Below are positions 7,576 to 16,192 of a stretch of 64,000 bases of DNA, piece by piece (within the stretch, counting starts at the first letter, position 1; each line of letters begins with the position of its first letter). The notes beneath the pieces were generated by a model, which was not told the DNA's origin, made no database searches, and saw only the letters and a list, made by a program, of their open reading frames with translations. This stretch comes from an uncultured Sphingomonadaceae bacterium (GTDB taxonomy: Bacteria; Pseudomonadota; Alphaproteobacteria; Sphingomonadales; Sphingomonadaceae). Location: NCBI GenBank assembly GCA_947497455.1, contig CANMGU010000001.1, positions 62,001 to 126,000 of the forward strand, given 5' to 3'. The translations under genes were made by a program, and so were the position numbers.

Positions 7576-10101
7576 ATGTATCGCTTCAAAACAGCTCTTT
7601 CACTTTCAGCAGGATTTGCTGCTCTGGTGAGCTTCAATCCGGCTCTGGCCCAATCAGCTAACGATCAGGCGGCGAGCGAAGGCGATGACAGCAATGTCAT
7701 TATCGTCACGGCTCGGCGACAGGATGAGTTGCTGGCCGAGGTGCCTGCGTCAATTACGGTGTTCACGGCCGAAACGCTTGAACGGACTGGTATCGAGCAA
7801 GCCGACGAGTTTGTTCAACTAACTGCTGGTGTCACCATCGTCAGTGGCACCGCAGAGGCCGGTGATACTCAGATTAATATTCGTGGCATTAACGGCGCGC
7901 GCGACGCCGAAAGCTCGGTTGCTCTTGTGGTGGATGGTATCCTGAAAACCAATACTGCGCAGCTTAATCAGGATCAGGGCACCTTGCGCCAGATCGAAAT
8001 ATTGAAAGGTCCGCAAGGTGCGCTTTACGGTCGCAATGCGGCGGCCGGTGCGATTGTCATTCAGACCTTGAAACCGGGTGATGAATTGGAAGGTGGGGTT
8101 CGATTGAGCGCCGCAGAAGACAATACCTATAAAGCATCCGCTTATGTCTCCGCACCCGTTGGAGACAGTGCAGGTTTTGTGCTTTCTGGCTCCTATAATA
8201 CCACAGACGGTTTTTACCGGAACAGCTTCCTTGATAACCGGAAAGTCGTTGATGATCAGGAGACTTGGTCGATTGACGGACGCTTTGTTGCTGAACTCGG
8301 TCCCGACACGGAAGTGGATGTGAAGGCCCGCTATGCGGATCTCTCAGGCGCGTCGATCAATTTTAACGCCGCCTTTCATCTGCCTAACTTCGCAGCGACT
8401 AACCCGGCTTTCTTTGAGGACGTGAACGATCACCCGTTCAACTATTATTCCAATATTCGCCCGACCAATGAACAGCAGACATTTGAGGCCTCTGTAAAAC
8501 TCACCCATGAATTTGATTTTGCGACATTGACGGCTTGGGCGCTTTATGCCGATGTCGATCAAGCGCTGACCGCCGATGGTACGTCTGCTGATTTCGCACG
8601 ATATACTTTCCCTGGCGCGACACAGGCTTCGATCGATGCCTCTAACAATTGCTTCGGTTCGACAGCAGCGCTGACGGGCTTTCCGGTCAATCAGCCCGGG
8701 TTTATCGGCACGAGCCCGGTACCGTTCATTTTTGATCCGGCCAATGGTTCGACATTTGGGCCATATAGTCCGACAACTTGCGACGGCACCCAGTTCCAGA
8801 TACGCGAACAGACCGATATCAGTGCCGAAGTTCGCCTGGCGTCCAATGGCGATGGCCCGCTCGGTTGGCAGATTGGCGGCTATTTCCTGAATATCGACCG
8901 CGATGTTGGAGTCAGCTTGGGTGCAGATCTGGGGCAGGGCGTGATCCGCGAGCTGTTCAACGACCCCAATAGTGCAAATCCGACATCCCAATTATTCGCT
9001 GATAACTTTAACACCAATGTTTATGCTGTATTTGGTTCACTGGACTATGAGGTCGCGGACAATTTCGATATCGGATTGGCCTTGCGATACGACATTGAAG
9101 ACCGTGAGGTCTCAAGTCAGGTTCCGCTTGCTACTGACCCGATTACAGGAACGCCGATTAACCCGGGTCAGGCCTTTGGCGCCATTCCTGACCAGTCGGA
9201 AACATTCAAGCAGCTTCAGCCCAAATTATCGCTACGGTACGGGCTGACCGATGATATCAATTTCTATGCTAACTGGGGCATTGGATTTAAATCTGGCGGT
9301 TTCAACAATCAGGGTTCAGCTGCAATTGTGGATCAGAATTTCAACCAATTCATTGGTACAAATGTTCTGATCAACGATATCTTCCGCAAGGAAACGTCCA
9401 GTGCGTTTGAGGCCGGCTTTAAAGGGTCAATTGCCAATGGCCGGATTACCTTTGATTTGGCAGGCTATTATACCGATGTCGATGACATGCAGTTTTTCGA
9501 GTTCTTCGTCGGCGGTTTCGGTCTTTTGCGTGTGGTTTCCAATATCGATGAAGTCGAGTTGTACGGTTTGGAATTCAACGCAAATGCCGAAATCGTGGAA
9601 GGCTGGGACATATTCGGTGCAGTCAACGTGACCGAGAGCGAGATCAAAGCCAATGCCTCGCGTCCTAACACCGTCGGCAACAAATCGCCTTACACTGCGG
9701 ACTATACGATAAATATCGGAACACAGGTTGTCGCTCCGATTGCGAATGACTTTGATCTTGTCATGCGTGCGGATTATCGGATTACCGGTCCGACATGGTT
9801 CCACTCTGTTCAGAACAACACCAGCCCGACCCTGTTTAGCGGGCTACTGCCTGGTTCTGCCCTGGCACTTCCAGCCTTTGTTGGTGATGCGGACTATTCG
9901 ATAACCGAACGGGAGGCTTTCGGTGTACTCGACCTGCGCTTTGGTCTTGAAGGAGACAACTGGAATGTCACGGCCTTTGCTGACAATCTGCTCAACCGCA
10001 AATATCTCAACGAAGTTATTCCTGCGATTGAATTTGGCGGGTCATTCCTGTCACCGGGTAATCTGCGGCGCTTTGGAGTTGAAGTCGGGTATAAATTCTG
10101 A
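7576..10101 (+). CDS. TonB-dependent outer-membrane receptor
   Basis: 841 residues. A signal peptide (about 1-26, ending NPALAQ) is followed by a TonB box region (NVIIVTARRQDELLAEVP), a plug domain (about 45-165, with INIRGINGARDAESSVALVVDG and ILKGPQGALYGRNAAAGAI) and a beta-barrel ending in RRFGVEVGYKF with the terminal aromatic expected for barrel insertion. GGGAAGGAAAA precedes the ATG. These receptors import large or scarce substrates using TonB energy. It follows the NTF2-like pair and precedes an isochorismatase-type hydrolase by three bases, so it likely imports the substrate of this operon. Confidence 0.96.
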   Translation: MYRFKTALSLSAGFAALVSFNPALAQSANDQAASEGDDSNVIIVTARRQDELLAEVPASITVFTAETLERTGIEQADEFVQLTAGVTIVSGTAEAGDTQINIRGINGARDAESSVALVVDGILKTNTAQLNQDQGTLRQIEILKGPQGALYGRNAAAGAIVIQTLKPGDELEGGVRLSAAEDNTYKASAYVSAPVGDSAGFVLSGSYNTTDGFYRNSFLDNRKVVDDQETWSIDGRFVAELGPDTEVDVKARYADLSGASINFNAAFHLPNFAATNPAFFEDVNDHPFNYYSNIRPTNEQQTFEASVKLTHEFDFATLTAWALYADVDQALTADGTSADFARYTFPGATQASIDASNNCFGSTAALTGFPVNQPGFIGTSPVPFIFDPANGSTFGPYSPTTCDGTQFQIREQTDISAEVRLASNGDGPLGWQIGGYFLNIDRDVGVSLGADLGQGVIRELFNDPNSANPTSQLFADNFNTNVYAVFGSLDYEVADNFDIGLALRYDIEDREVSSQVPLATDPITGTPINPGQAFGAIPDQSETFKQLQPKLSLRYGLTDDINFYANWGIGFKSGGFNNQGSAAIVDQNFNQFIGTNVLINDIFRKETSSAFEAGFKGSIANGRITFDLAGYYTDVDDMQFFEFFVGGFGLLRVVSNIDEVELYGLEFNANAEIVEGWDIFGAVNVTESEIKANASRPNTVGNKSPYTADYTINIGTQVVAPIANDFDLVMRADYRITGPTWFHSVQNNTSPTLFSGLLPGSALALPAFVGDADYSITEREAFGVLDLRFGLEGDNWNVTAFADNLLNRKYLNEVIPAIEFGGSFLSPGNLRRFGVEVGYKF

Positions 10102-10104
10102 TCG

Positions 10105-10734
10105 ATGACAGGTGGTCCGGCGGATAATTACGGGGGGGTCTTCGACGGATCAATGGGATTTGGTGCAAAACCTGCACTGATACTTATTGATTTCGTCGAA
10201 GCCTATTTTGATCAGTCCTGCGCGCTTTACGCTGGGGTTGAGGATGCGCTGCAAAACGCGTTGAAACTCCGAAATGCAGCGCGTCAGGCGGGACTCCTTA
10301 TTATCTATACTAATGTTAGCTACACCCAATCGATGATTGAGGGCGGCCGGTTTGCGCAGAAAGTCCCGCCGTTAGAGAATTTTGTTGTCGGTCATCCAAT
10401 GGGTGCCTGGCCCAGCGGGCTGGAGCCTGCAGATAATGAATTGGTGATCACCAAACATTATCCCAGTGCATTTTTCGGCACATCGCTGGCGTCCACTCTC
10501 ACTGCCAACGGCAATGACAGCCTGATCATTACCGGCTTGTCGACCAGCGGCTGTGTGCGTGCCAGCTGCGTCGATTGTTGTTCGCATGGTTTCATTCCGA
10601 TCATCGCCGAGGATGCGGTGGGCGATCGGCATGAGGCTCCTCACAAAGCCAATTTGTTTGATATGCAGGCAAAATATGCCGATGTTATGCCAAGCGCAAA
10701 GATCATCGAATATCTGGACGGGTTGAGGCTCTGA
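10105..10734 (+). CDS. Isochorismatase/N-carbamoylsarcosine-amidase family hydrolase
   Basis: 209 residues. The family triad is visible: Asp29 in ALILIDFVEAYF, Lys117 in VITKHYPSAFFGT and Cys150 in STSGCVRASCVDCCSHGF. Members hydrolyse C-N bonds (carbamoyl or amide groups) or vinyl ethers. It starts three bases after the TonB receptor stop and is the last gene of the rightward operon. A shorter start at the Met before GFGAKPALIL would also preserve the fold. A paralogue with the same triad lies at 19525-20205. With HyuAB nearby, cleavage of an N-carbamoyl or amide product is plausible but unproven. Confidence 0.88.
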   Translation: MTGGPADNYGGVFDGSMGFGAKPALILIDFVEAYFDQSCALYAGVEDALQNALKLRNAARQAGLLIIYTNVSYTQSMIEGGRFAQKVPPLENFVVGHPMGAWPSGLEPADNELVITKHYPSAFFGTSLASTLTANGNDSLIITGLSTSGCVRASCVDCCSHGFIPIIAEDAVGDRHEAPHKANLFDMQAKYADVMPSAKIIEYLDGLRL

Positions 10735-10779
10735 TCACTCAAGCAACAGATTTTTGGAGCAGAATAATCGGTCCGCCCA

Positions 10780-11724
10780 CTAGGTAGTTGTTTGCATCCC
10801 GGCCATTCTAATCTTAAGCGCTGGATCGACAGGATCGGTCCAATCCTGCTTTGACGCCCACTCCGCCAGCGATGTTGGCCGGGTCCTGAAAAATCTTGCC
10901 ATTTCATCGGTATTGGCAATGAGCGGCGATACCGGTTGCTCATTGTAGAAGCTGTAAAAGCTGGCCATGCCGCTATAAATGGATTTGGGTTCGACCGTCG
11001 CTGAACCAGTAACCAACAGGCTCATGGCCGACGCAAACTCATCCGGTGACATGCTTTTAAAAGTGATTGGTTTGCCAGCCACTTCGCTCAGAATCTCGGC
11101 AACCTCGTCACCGATCAAGGCTTGTGGTCCGCCAATAGCATAGCGCCCGCTTGGCAAATCATCATTTTGCAGGGCTTCGACCATGAAGGCGGCAACGTCG
11201 TCGAGGCAGATCCATGAAATCTTCAAATCCGGTTTCGCCGGATAGGCAAATATTGAACTGTTAACGATCGAGGGTTTGTTCCAACTGCGGATTATATTGT
11301 CCATGAAGACCTTGGTTTCAAAAATGGCATATTCCACGCCGCTTTCGATAATTGCCTGTTCAATCGCCCGGCGCCCATCATGGGCTGGATTGCCATTATC
11401 TTCATCGGCGACATAACAACTTGTGTTGAAAACAATTTTTTGGACACTGCTATCTTTGGCGGCAGCGGCGACGTTTCGGCCCAATTGGGTGGCCTTTTCC
11501 AGGTCAAAGACAAACGGCAGGTGCATGGCAATGGCATCCATGCCCTGCGCTGCGGCGATCAAGGACTGCTTGTCATATAGATCGGCAAATACGGTTTCGA
11601 CATCAGCAAATAATGTGTTGGCAAGTGCTGCCGGATTACGCAAAGCTGCGACAGGATGCATGCCCGCTTCCAACAGTCGTTGAAGTAAAGGGTGTCCCTG
11701 GTCGCCAGTTGCGCCGATGGTCAA
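10780..11724 (-). CDS. NmrA-like NAD(P)-binding protein, atypical short-chain dehydrogenase
   Basis: About 314 residues. The N-terminus TIGATGDQGHPLLQRLLEAG is the nucleotide-binding loop of NmrA/HSCARG-type atypical SDRs, and YAIFETKVFMDNIIRSW fits the family. There is no ATG near the start. A TTG at 11722-11724 would remove most of the first beta strand. An ATT at 11731-11733, spaced normally from GAGGA, would give KILTIGATG, the expected complete strand, so the true start may be ATT. Family roles range from quinone or enone reduction to redox sensing. It is the last gene of the leftward operon from 19.4 kb, 44 bases after the flavoprotein. Confidence 0.8.
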   Translation of the reverse strand: MTIGATGDQGHPLLQRLLEAGMHPVAALRNPAALANTLFADVETVFADLYDKQSLIAAAQGMDAIAMHLPFVFDLEKATQLGRNVAAAAKDSSVQKIVFNTSCYVADEDNGNPAHDGRRAIEQAIIESGVEYAIFETKVFMDNIIRSWNKPSIVNSSIFAYPAKPDLKISWICLDDVAAFMVEALQNDDLPSGRYAIGGPQALIGDEVAEILSEVAGKPITFKSMSPDEFASAMSLLVTGSATVEPKSIYSGMASFYSFYNEQPVSPLIANTDEMARFFRTRPTSLAEWASKQDWTDPVDPALKIRMAGMQTTT

Positions 11725-11768
11725 TATCTTAATAGTCCTATCCTCTTCTCACGTTTCTTTGATTCCGT

Positions 11769-13388
11769 TCAGCTGTTGGAACGCCGCGCCGCAGCGCGCC
11801 CGGCTATATATCCAAAGGTCAGTGCTGGCCCGAGTGTTCCACCAGCCCCTGCGTAGATTCCGCCAGTCGGACAGCTGATCACATTGCCGGCGCCGAACAG
11901 TCCGGGAATCGGTTCTCCGTTGTGATCGAGTATTTGCGCCGATCCGTCAGTTTTTGCTCCGCCATTGGTGCCGAGTGTTCCCATGCGGATTTCGACTGCA
12001 TAAAATGGTCCGGTGGTGATTGGACCTAGTGTCGCGGATGCTCCTTCCCTTGATCGGTCGCCATAGAACCGGTCATAGTCACTTTCACCGCGACCAAAAT
12101 CGGGATCATGGCCCTTTATGGCGTGGGCGTTGAATCTGGTCACGGTTTGCTCCAGTTCTACGCTGTCTACACCGATTTTCTCCGCCAGGTCTTGGACGGT
12201 TTCGGCGCTTGCGATCCAATCCGGGACGGGGTCGCCCGGCATGACCGAGGCGAGTGGATAGCGAGACAGGTATTGCTGATCAAAAATCAGATATGCTGGC
12301 AGATTGGGGCGAGAGTAAGTTGCCGGATCGAACTCATGGAAAGCACCAGCCAAAGCGGAATAGTTATTGGCCTCATTGCAAAAACGTTGACCGGAACAGT
12401 TGACCAGGATCGTATGCGGTAAGGTACGTTCAATCAGCACCGGCATCGCGCGCTGCTCTCCTGTTTCCCATTTCGCGTCGGGTATAGACAGAGTGGGCAT
12501 CCACCATGCGCTGGTCATATTTCCGAGACTTGCGCCCGCAGCCATTGCCATTTTCAGGCCATCACCCTGATTTCCCGGTGGAGAAGCCGGGGCATCCAGA
12601 GGACCGCGGAGAAAAGTCTGCCTCAGCTCTTCATTCCATTCGAAGCCACCGGTGGCGATGATGACACCCTGTGATGCATGGATGGTGATCTCTTTATCCT
12701 GCTGATGCACCGTTGCTCCGGTTACCCGATCATTTTCTACAATCAGACGGTAACCACTAGCATCCAGCAACGGTTCGATATCCCGGTCGAGGCACGCCTT
12801 TAACAAGCGTCCAATCAAAGCTTGACCCCAGCCACGTAGGTCGCCGGATTCACGGCGCGCCATCTCAGCAGGATCGACTTGACCTGTGCCTCCGCCCAGC
12901 GGCGTTTCTCGCAACATCATTCGGGGCGCTGGCCCATGTTCAAAAATCTTGCTTGCCCAATCACCCAGCGCTGAAAAATCGAACAGATCATTGTCGAGCG
13001 CGCGGCCGCCATCTGGCTTGGCCCCGGGCCGATCAAGATAATAGTCAGGATAGCCTTCGAGCAGGCTCAGGCGGGCGGCATCAAGATCTTCAAGAAAAGC
13101 AAGCGCGCGAGGGCCTTCTTCGACAAAAGCGGACAAGGTGGCATCATCAATATCGCCCTGATCGAGGGAACGGAAATAGTCGAGCGCATCTGCCGAACTG
13201 TCTTCAATGCCATGAACGCGCATCTGCCGGTTGCCTGGTACCCAGACTATCCCGCCGGATATGGCTGCAGTGCCGCCGAGCTTCGGCTGCTTTTCGATGA
13301 TTGTAACGCTGGCGCCTGATTCATGAGCAGCCAGCGCTGCACTCAATCCTGCCGCGCCAGCACCGATGATGAGGACATCCGTGGTCAT
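11769..13388 (-). CDS. FAD-dependent oxidoreductase of the 3-ketosteroid dehydrogenase/fumarate reductase flavoprotein family
   Basis: 539 residues. The N-terminus VLIIGAGAAGLSAALAAHE is the FAD dinucleotide-binding motif, followed by the family segment LGGTAAISGGIVWVPGN. The C-terminus CPTGGIYAGAGGTLGPALTFGYIAGR is the second FAD-binding signature. The family includes KSTD-like delta-1 and delta-4 dehydrogenases and other enzymes that introduce or reduce a C=C next to a carbonyl. GGGGAGAA precedes the ATG. It follows a CoA-transferase/lyase/LeuCD group by 85 bases in the same direction. A steroid substrate should not be assumed, since no other clear steroid genes are present. Confidence 0.9.
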   Translation of the reverse strand: MTTDVLIIGAGAAGLSAALAAHESGASVTIIEKQPKLGGTAAISGGIVWVPGNRQMRVHGIEDSSADALDYFRSLDQGDIDDATLSAFVEEGPRALAFLEDLDAARLSLLEGYPDYYLDRPGAKPDGGRALDNDLFDFSALGDWASKIFEHGPAPRMMLRETPLGGGTGQVDPAEMARRESGDLRGWGQALIGRLLKACLDRDIEPLLDASGYRLIVENDRVTGATVHQQDKEITIHASQGVIIATGGFEWNEELRQTFLRGPLDAPASPPGNQGDGLKMAMAAGASLGNMTSAWWMPTLSIPDAKWETGEQRAMPVLIERTLPHTILVNCSGQRFCNEANNYSALAGAFHEFDPATYSRPNLPAYLIFDQQYLSRYPLASVMPGDPVPDWIASAETVQDLAEKIGVDSVELEQTVTRFNAHAIKGHDPDFGRGESDYDRFYGDRSREGASATLGPITTGPFYAVEIRMGTLGTNGGAKTDGSAQILDHNGEPIPGLFGAGNVISCPTGGIYAGAGGTLGPALTFGYIAGRAAARRSNS

Positions 13389-13473
13389 CGTTCTTTTTCT
13401 CCCCTATTGAAGCAGAAGATAAGGGAGATAGCCCCGACCGGGCCACTGTTAGTTTTGATCTAAAAATGCTGTG

Positions 13474-14649
13474 CTATTCGACGGTACCTGCGTCTCTCAG
13501 TGCACGGATATCTTTTGTATCCAACCCGAGTTCAGTCAAAATGCTATCGCTATGTTCTCCCACTTCCGAAAGGCTGGCGGGAGAAGATGGCCGAGATCCA
13601 TTCATTTCGATAGGTAGCGATGGCAGCTTGGTTTGCCCACCACTTGCCAGTGTTACAGGCTCCAGTCCTCCGGATGCATTGAGGTGCGGATCGTCAAACA
13701 TATCTTCAGGACGTGCGATCGGCGCAAAAGGTAGGCCTGTGCCCTCAAGTTTTGCTATTAGTTCATCACGGCCAAAGCCAGCGACAAGATCGCGAATCTC
13801 CGGCATGATCCGGTCGCGTGCTGCAACGCGGTTGTTATTTTCACGGATACTTTTATCGGCCCACAGATCATCTAGTCCGAACAGCTTGCAGAATTTTTCC
13901 CATAAAGCATCCGTGACCACGCCGATGAAGATCGGTTCGTCTTTTGTCTGAAACACATCATAAATCGCCCAGGCGGAAATCCGAGCAGGCATGGGATCAG
14001 CCGCTTTGCCGGTCACTGCCAGTTGCGCCATATGCTGTCCGATCAAATAGACGGTTGTTTCAAAAAGGGAGCTTTGTACCTTCTGCCCTTTGCCAGTGCG
14101 GTGGCGTTCTTCGACCGCTGCCAGTATCGCGATTACCCCGAACATTCCACCAGCTACGTCGATGACACTGGACCCTGCACGTAGCGGTTGTCCGGGGGGT
14201 CCGGTCATATAGGCCAGGCCGCCCATCATTTGAGCCACCTCATCAAGGGCAGTGCGATTTTCATACGGGCCTGGGAGGAAGCCTTTTTCCGAGGCGTAGA
14301 TTAGCCGCTCATTGCTCCTGGCGAGCTTCTCATAACCAAGACCCAACCGGTCCATCGCACCGGGCCGGTAGTTTTCCACCAAAATATCCGCGCTATCGAC
14401 AAGCTGCTTCGCGATACCAAGCCCGTCCGGATCTTTCAGGTTGAGTGATATGCTTTGTTTATGTCTGTTATACATCGGGAAATAGCCAGAACCGGAGCCT
14501 ACCAGATTGCGCGTACGGTCGCCGCCAATGGGTTCGACCCGGGTCACCTTTGCGCCGAGGGATGCCAATATCGCACCGACCGCTGGTCCCATAACCATAT
14601 GGGTAAACTCAATGACCTTCAGGCCGGCTAGTGGTGTGGGAGCGCTCAT
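13474..14649 (-). CDS. Class III (CaiB/BaiF) CoA-transferase
   Basis: 391 residues. It shows LASLGAKVTRVEPIGGDRTR, ILVENYRPGAMDRLGLGYEKL and the active-site stretch RAGSSVIDVAGGMFG with Asp164 as the probable catalytic residue. The stop-to-start junction with the upstream HMG-CoA-lyase gene is an ATGA overlap, so transferase and lyase are co-produced. A CoA-transferase plus HMG-CoA-lyase-like enzyme is a common way to activate and then cleave a 3-hydroxy-3-alkyl dicarboxylate. The LeuCD-type isomerase one gene further upstream could supply that hydroxyacid. The exact acid is unknown. Confidence 0.92.
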   Translation of the reverse strand: MSAPTPLAGLKVIEFTHMVMGPAVGAILASLGAKVTRVEPIGGDRTRNLVGSGSGYFPMYNRHKQSISLNLKDPDGLGIAKQLVDSADILVENYRPGAMDRLGLGYEKLARSNERLIYASEKGFLPGPYENRTALDEVAQMMGGLAYMTGPPGQPLRAGSSVIDVAGGMFGVIAILAAVEERHRTGKGQKVQSSLFETTVYLIGQHMAQLAVTGKAADPMPARISAWAIYDVFQTKDEPIFIGVVTDALWEKFCKLFGLDDLWADKSIRENNNRVAARDRIMPEIRDLVAGFGRDELIAKLEGTGLPFAPIARPEDMFDDPHLNASGGLEPVTLASGGQTKLPSLPIEMNGSRPSSPASLSEVGEHSDSILTELGLDTKDIRALRDAGTVE

Positions 14650-15578
14650 GCCGCCGCGCTCCCAAATCCCAGCGGAAGACCGGCGTCTGGCGTGAATCCA
14701 TAAAGTGGTTCGCCGGGCAGGGCTTCTGCAATGATATCTCTTACTTTCAATAACTTGTCGAGATTGATCCCGGTATCAATGCCCATTGCTTCAAGCATGA
14801 AAACCAGATCCTCGGTGACAATATTGCCCGACGCGCCGGGTGCGAACGGGCAACCGCCCAAGCCGCCCAGGGAAGCATCGAAGGTGGTGATGCCCTCTGA
14901 TAGACCTGCCATGACATTAGCGAGTCCGAGGCCGCGGGTGTTGTGTAAATGCAGCGTGTTGAGCTTGTCGCTGCCAATCGCTGCTTTGATCTGCCGCACC
15001 ATGCGCGTGACCTGTGCTGGATTGGCATAGCCAGTGGTATCGGACAAGCCGACCTCGGCTACGCCTGCCTCCATGGCTGCTTCTGCAAGCCGCGTAACTC
15101 GGTCTTCGCTTACAGGTCCTTCTATCGTGCAGCCAAAAGCCGTGGAAAGGCCCACTTCAAAATGAGGGCGCTGTCCATCCGGCTGACCGGCGACCAGCTC
15201 CGCAATGGCCTGAATTTCGGCGAGCATTGCTTGATGATCCTTGCGCACATTCTTGATGCTATGGGTCTCGGACATGGAAAAGGGGATCGACATTTTGTCG
15301 ACACCAACGGCGATGGCTCGTTCTGCCCCTTTCAGGTTCGGGATTAGGGTGACGACATCAAGGTTGGGAAGCGTCTTGGCATAAGCGACAATTTCTGCCG
15401 TATCGGCCATTTGGGGGAGCAGGGCGGGCGGCACGAAGCTGCCCACCTCAATTTCGCTGACACCGGCCTCGGCTTCTGCCTTGACCCAGGCCTTTTTGGA
15501 TTCAGTCGGCATAACAGCATCCACGCTTTGCAAGCCGTCGCGCGGTCCCACTTCGCTGATCGTTACGGAAGTTGTCAT
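14646..15578 (-). CDS. HMG-CoA lyase-like enzyme (DRE-TIM metallolyase)
   Basis: 310 residues starting at the ATG 15576-15578, which has AGGAG seven bases upstream; a longer frame to 15602 lacks such a site. Motifs: SEVGPRDGLQSVD, LHLHNTRGLGLANV (metal His; the usual H-D-T is H-N-T here) and GLGGCPFAPGASGN with the loop Cys. Family members cleave HMG-CoA, citramalyl-CoA-like or other 3-hydroxyacyl-CoA compounds. The ATG region overlaps the upstream LeuD stop and its stop overlaps the CoA-transferase start, so LeuC, LeuD, lyase and transferase form one coupled unit. It is the second such lyase in the window. Confidence 0.88.
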   Translation of the reverse strand: MTTSVTISEVGPRDGLQSVDAVMPTESKKAWVKAEAEAGVSEIEVGSFVPPALLPQMADTAEIVAYAKTLPNLDVVTLIPNLKGAERAIAVGVDKMSIPFSMSETHSIKNVRKDHQAMLAEIQAIAELVAGQPDGQRPHFEVGLSTAFGCTIEGPVSEDRVTRLAEAAMEAGVAEVGLSDTTGYANPAQVTRMVRQIKAAIGSDKLNTLHLHNTRGLGLANVMAGLSEGITTFDASLGGLGGCPFAPGASGNIVTEDLVFMLEAMGIDTGINLDKLLKVRDIIAEALPGEPLYGFTPDAGLPLGFGSAAA

Positions 15579-16192
15579 TGATTGGCTCCTAGGTAAATCC
15601 ATGGTCGCTTTGCACGATCAGCTTTTTGCCAACTGGCAATATCTTCGGCCATTTTCAAACTGAGGTCGATCGCGTCCAGTCCCTCCAGCAACATTGCCTT
15701 GGCTTCATCATCGATCGAGAAGAACCAGCTTTGGCGATCAAGGCTGATCTTTTGGTCTGATAAGTTAATCGTGATGGCACAATCCGCTTTTTCAATCGTT
15801 GCAATAGCGGCGGGATCAATCACTGCAGGCAAAATACCGTTGCGAAAACAATTGCCTACAAAAATCGGAGCAAAACTTGGCGCTATCACGGCGCGAAAGC
15901 CATATTCCGCAAGTGCCCAGACTGCGTGTTCACGGCTCGACCCACAGCCGAAATTTGATCCACCGAGAATGATCTGGCTATCCGCATAGCGGAGATTGTT
16001 GAGTACAAAGTCCGGATTAGAATTGCGGCCGCCAATCGTATCATAGCGCCATCCTGCAAACAGACCATCAGCAAGACCGGTCTTGCCTGTACTTTTCATC
16101 TCACGCGAAGGGATAATCTGATCCGTATCTATATTGTTGCGGATCAGCGGCATTGGTAGAGAGGTGAGGGTGGTGAAAGGCTCTGCCATCAT
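15575..16192 (-). CDS. leuD: LeuD-like small subunit of an aconitase-family isomerase/hydro-lyase
   Basis: 205 residues. NNIDTDQIIPSREM and SNFGCGSSREHAVWALAEYGF are the signature of isopropylmalate isomerase small subunits, the swivelling aconitase domain 4. It partners the upstream LeuC; the junction is an ATGATG with the LeuC stop inside. No other leucine-biosynthesis genes are nearby, and the neighbours are catabolic, so it may act on a substrate other than isopropylmalate. Aconitase-family relatives include citramalate and 2,3-dimethylmalate hydro-lyases. The gene symbol reflects homology only. Confidence 0.9.
   Translation of the reverse strand: MMAEPFTTLTSLPMPLIRNNIDTDQIIPSREMKSTGKTGLADGLFAGWRYDTIGGRNSNPDFVLNNLRYADSQIILGGSNFGCGSSREHAVWALAEYGFRAVIAPSFAPIFVGNCFRNGILPAVIDPAAIATIEKADCAITINLSDQKISLDRQSWFFSIDDEAKAMLLEGLDAIDLSLKMAEDIASWQKADRAKRPWIYLGANQ

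Noticed and set aside
11769..13388. Steroid degradation island based on the KSTD-like flavoprotein
   Set aside because: The family is broad and no other steroid-specific enzymes are recognisable, so a steroid substrate is not supported.
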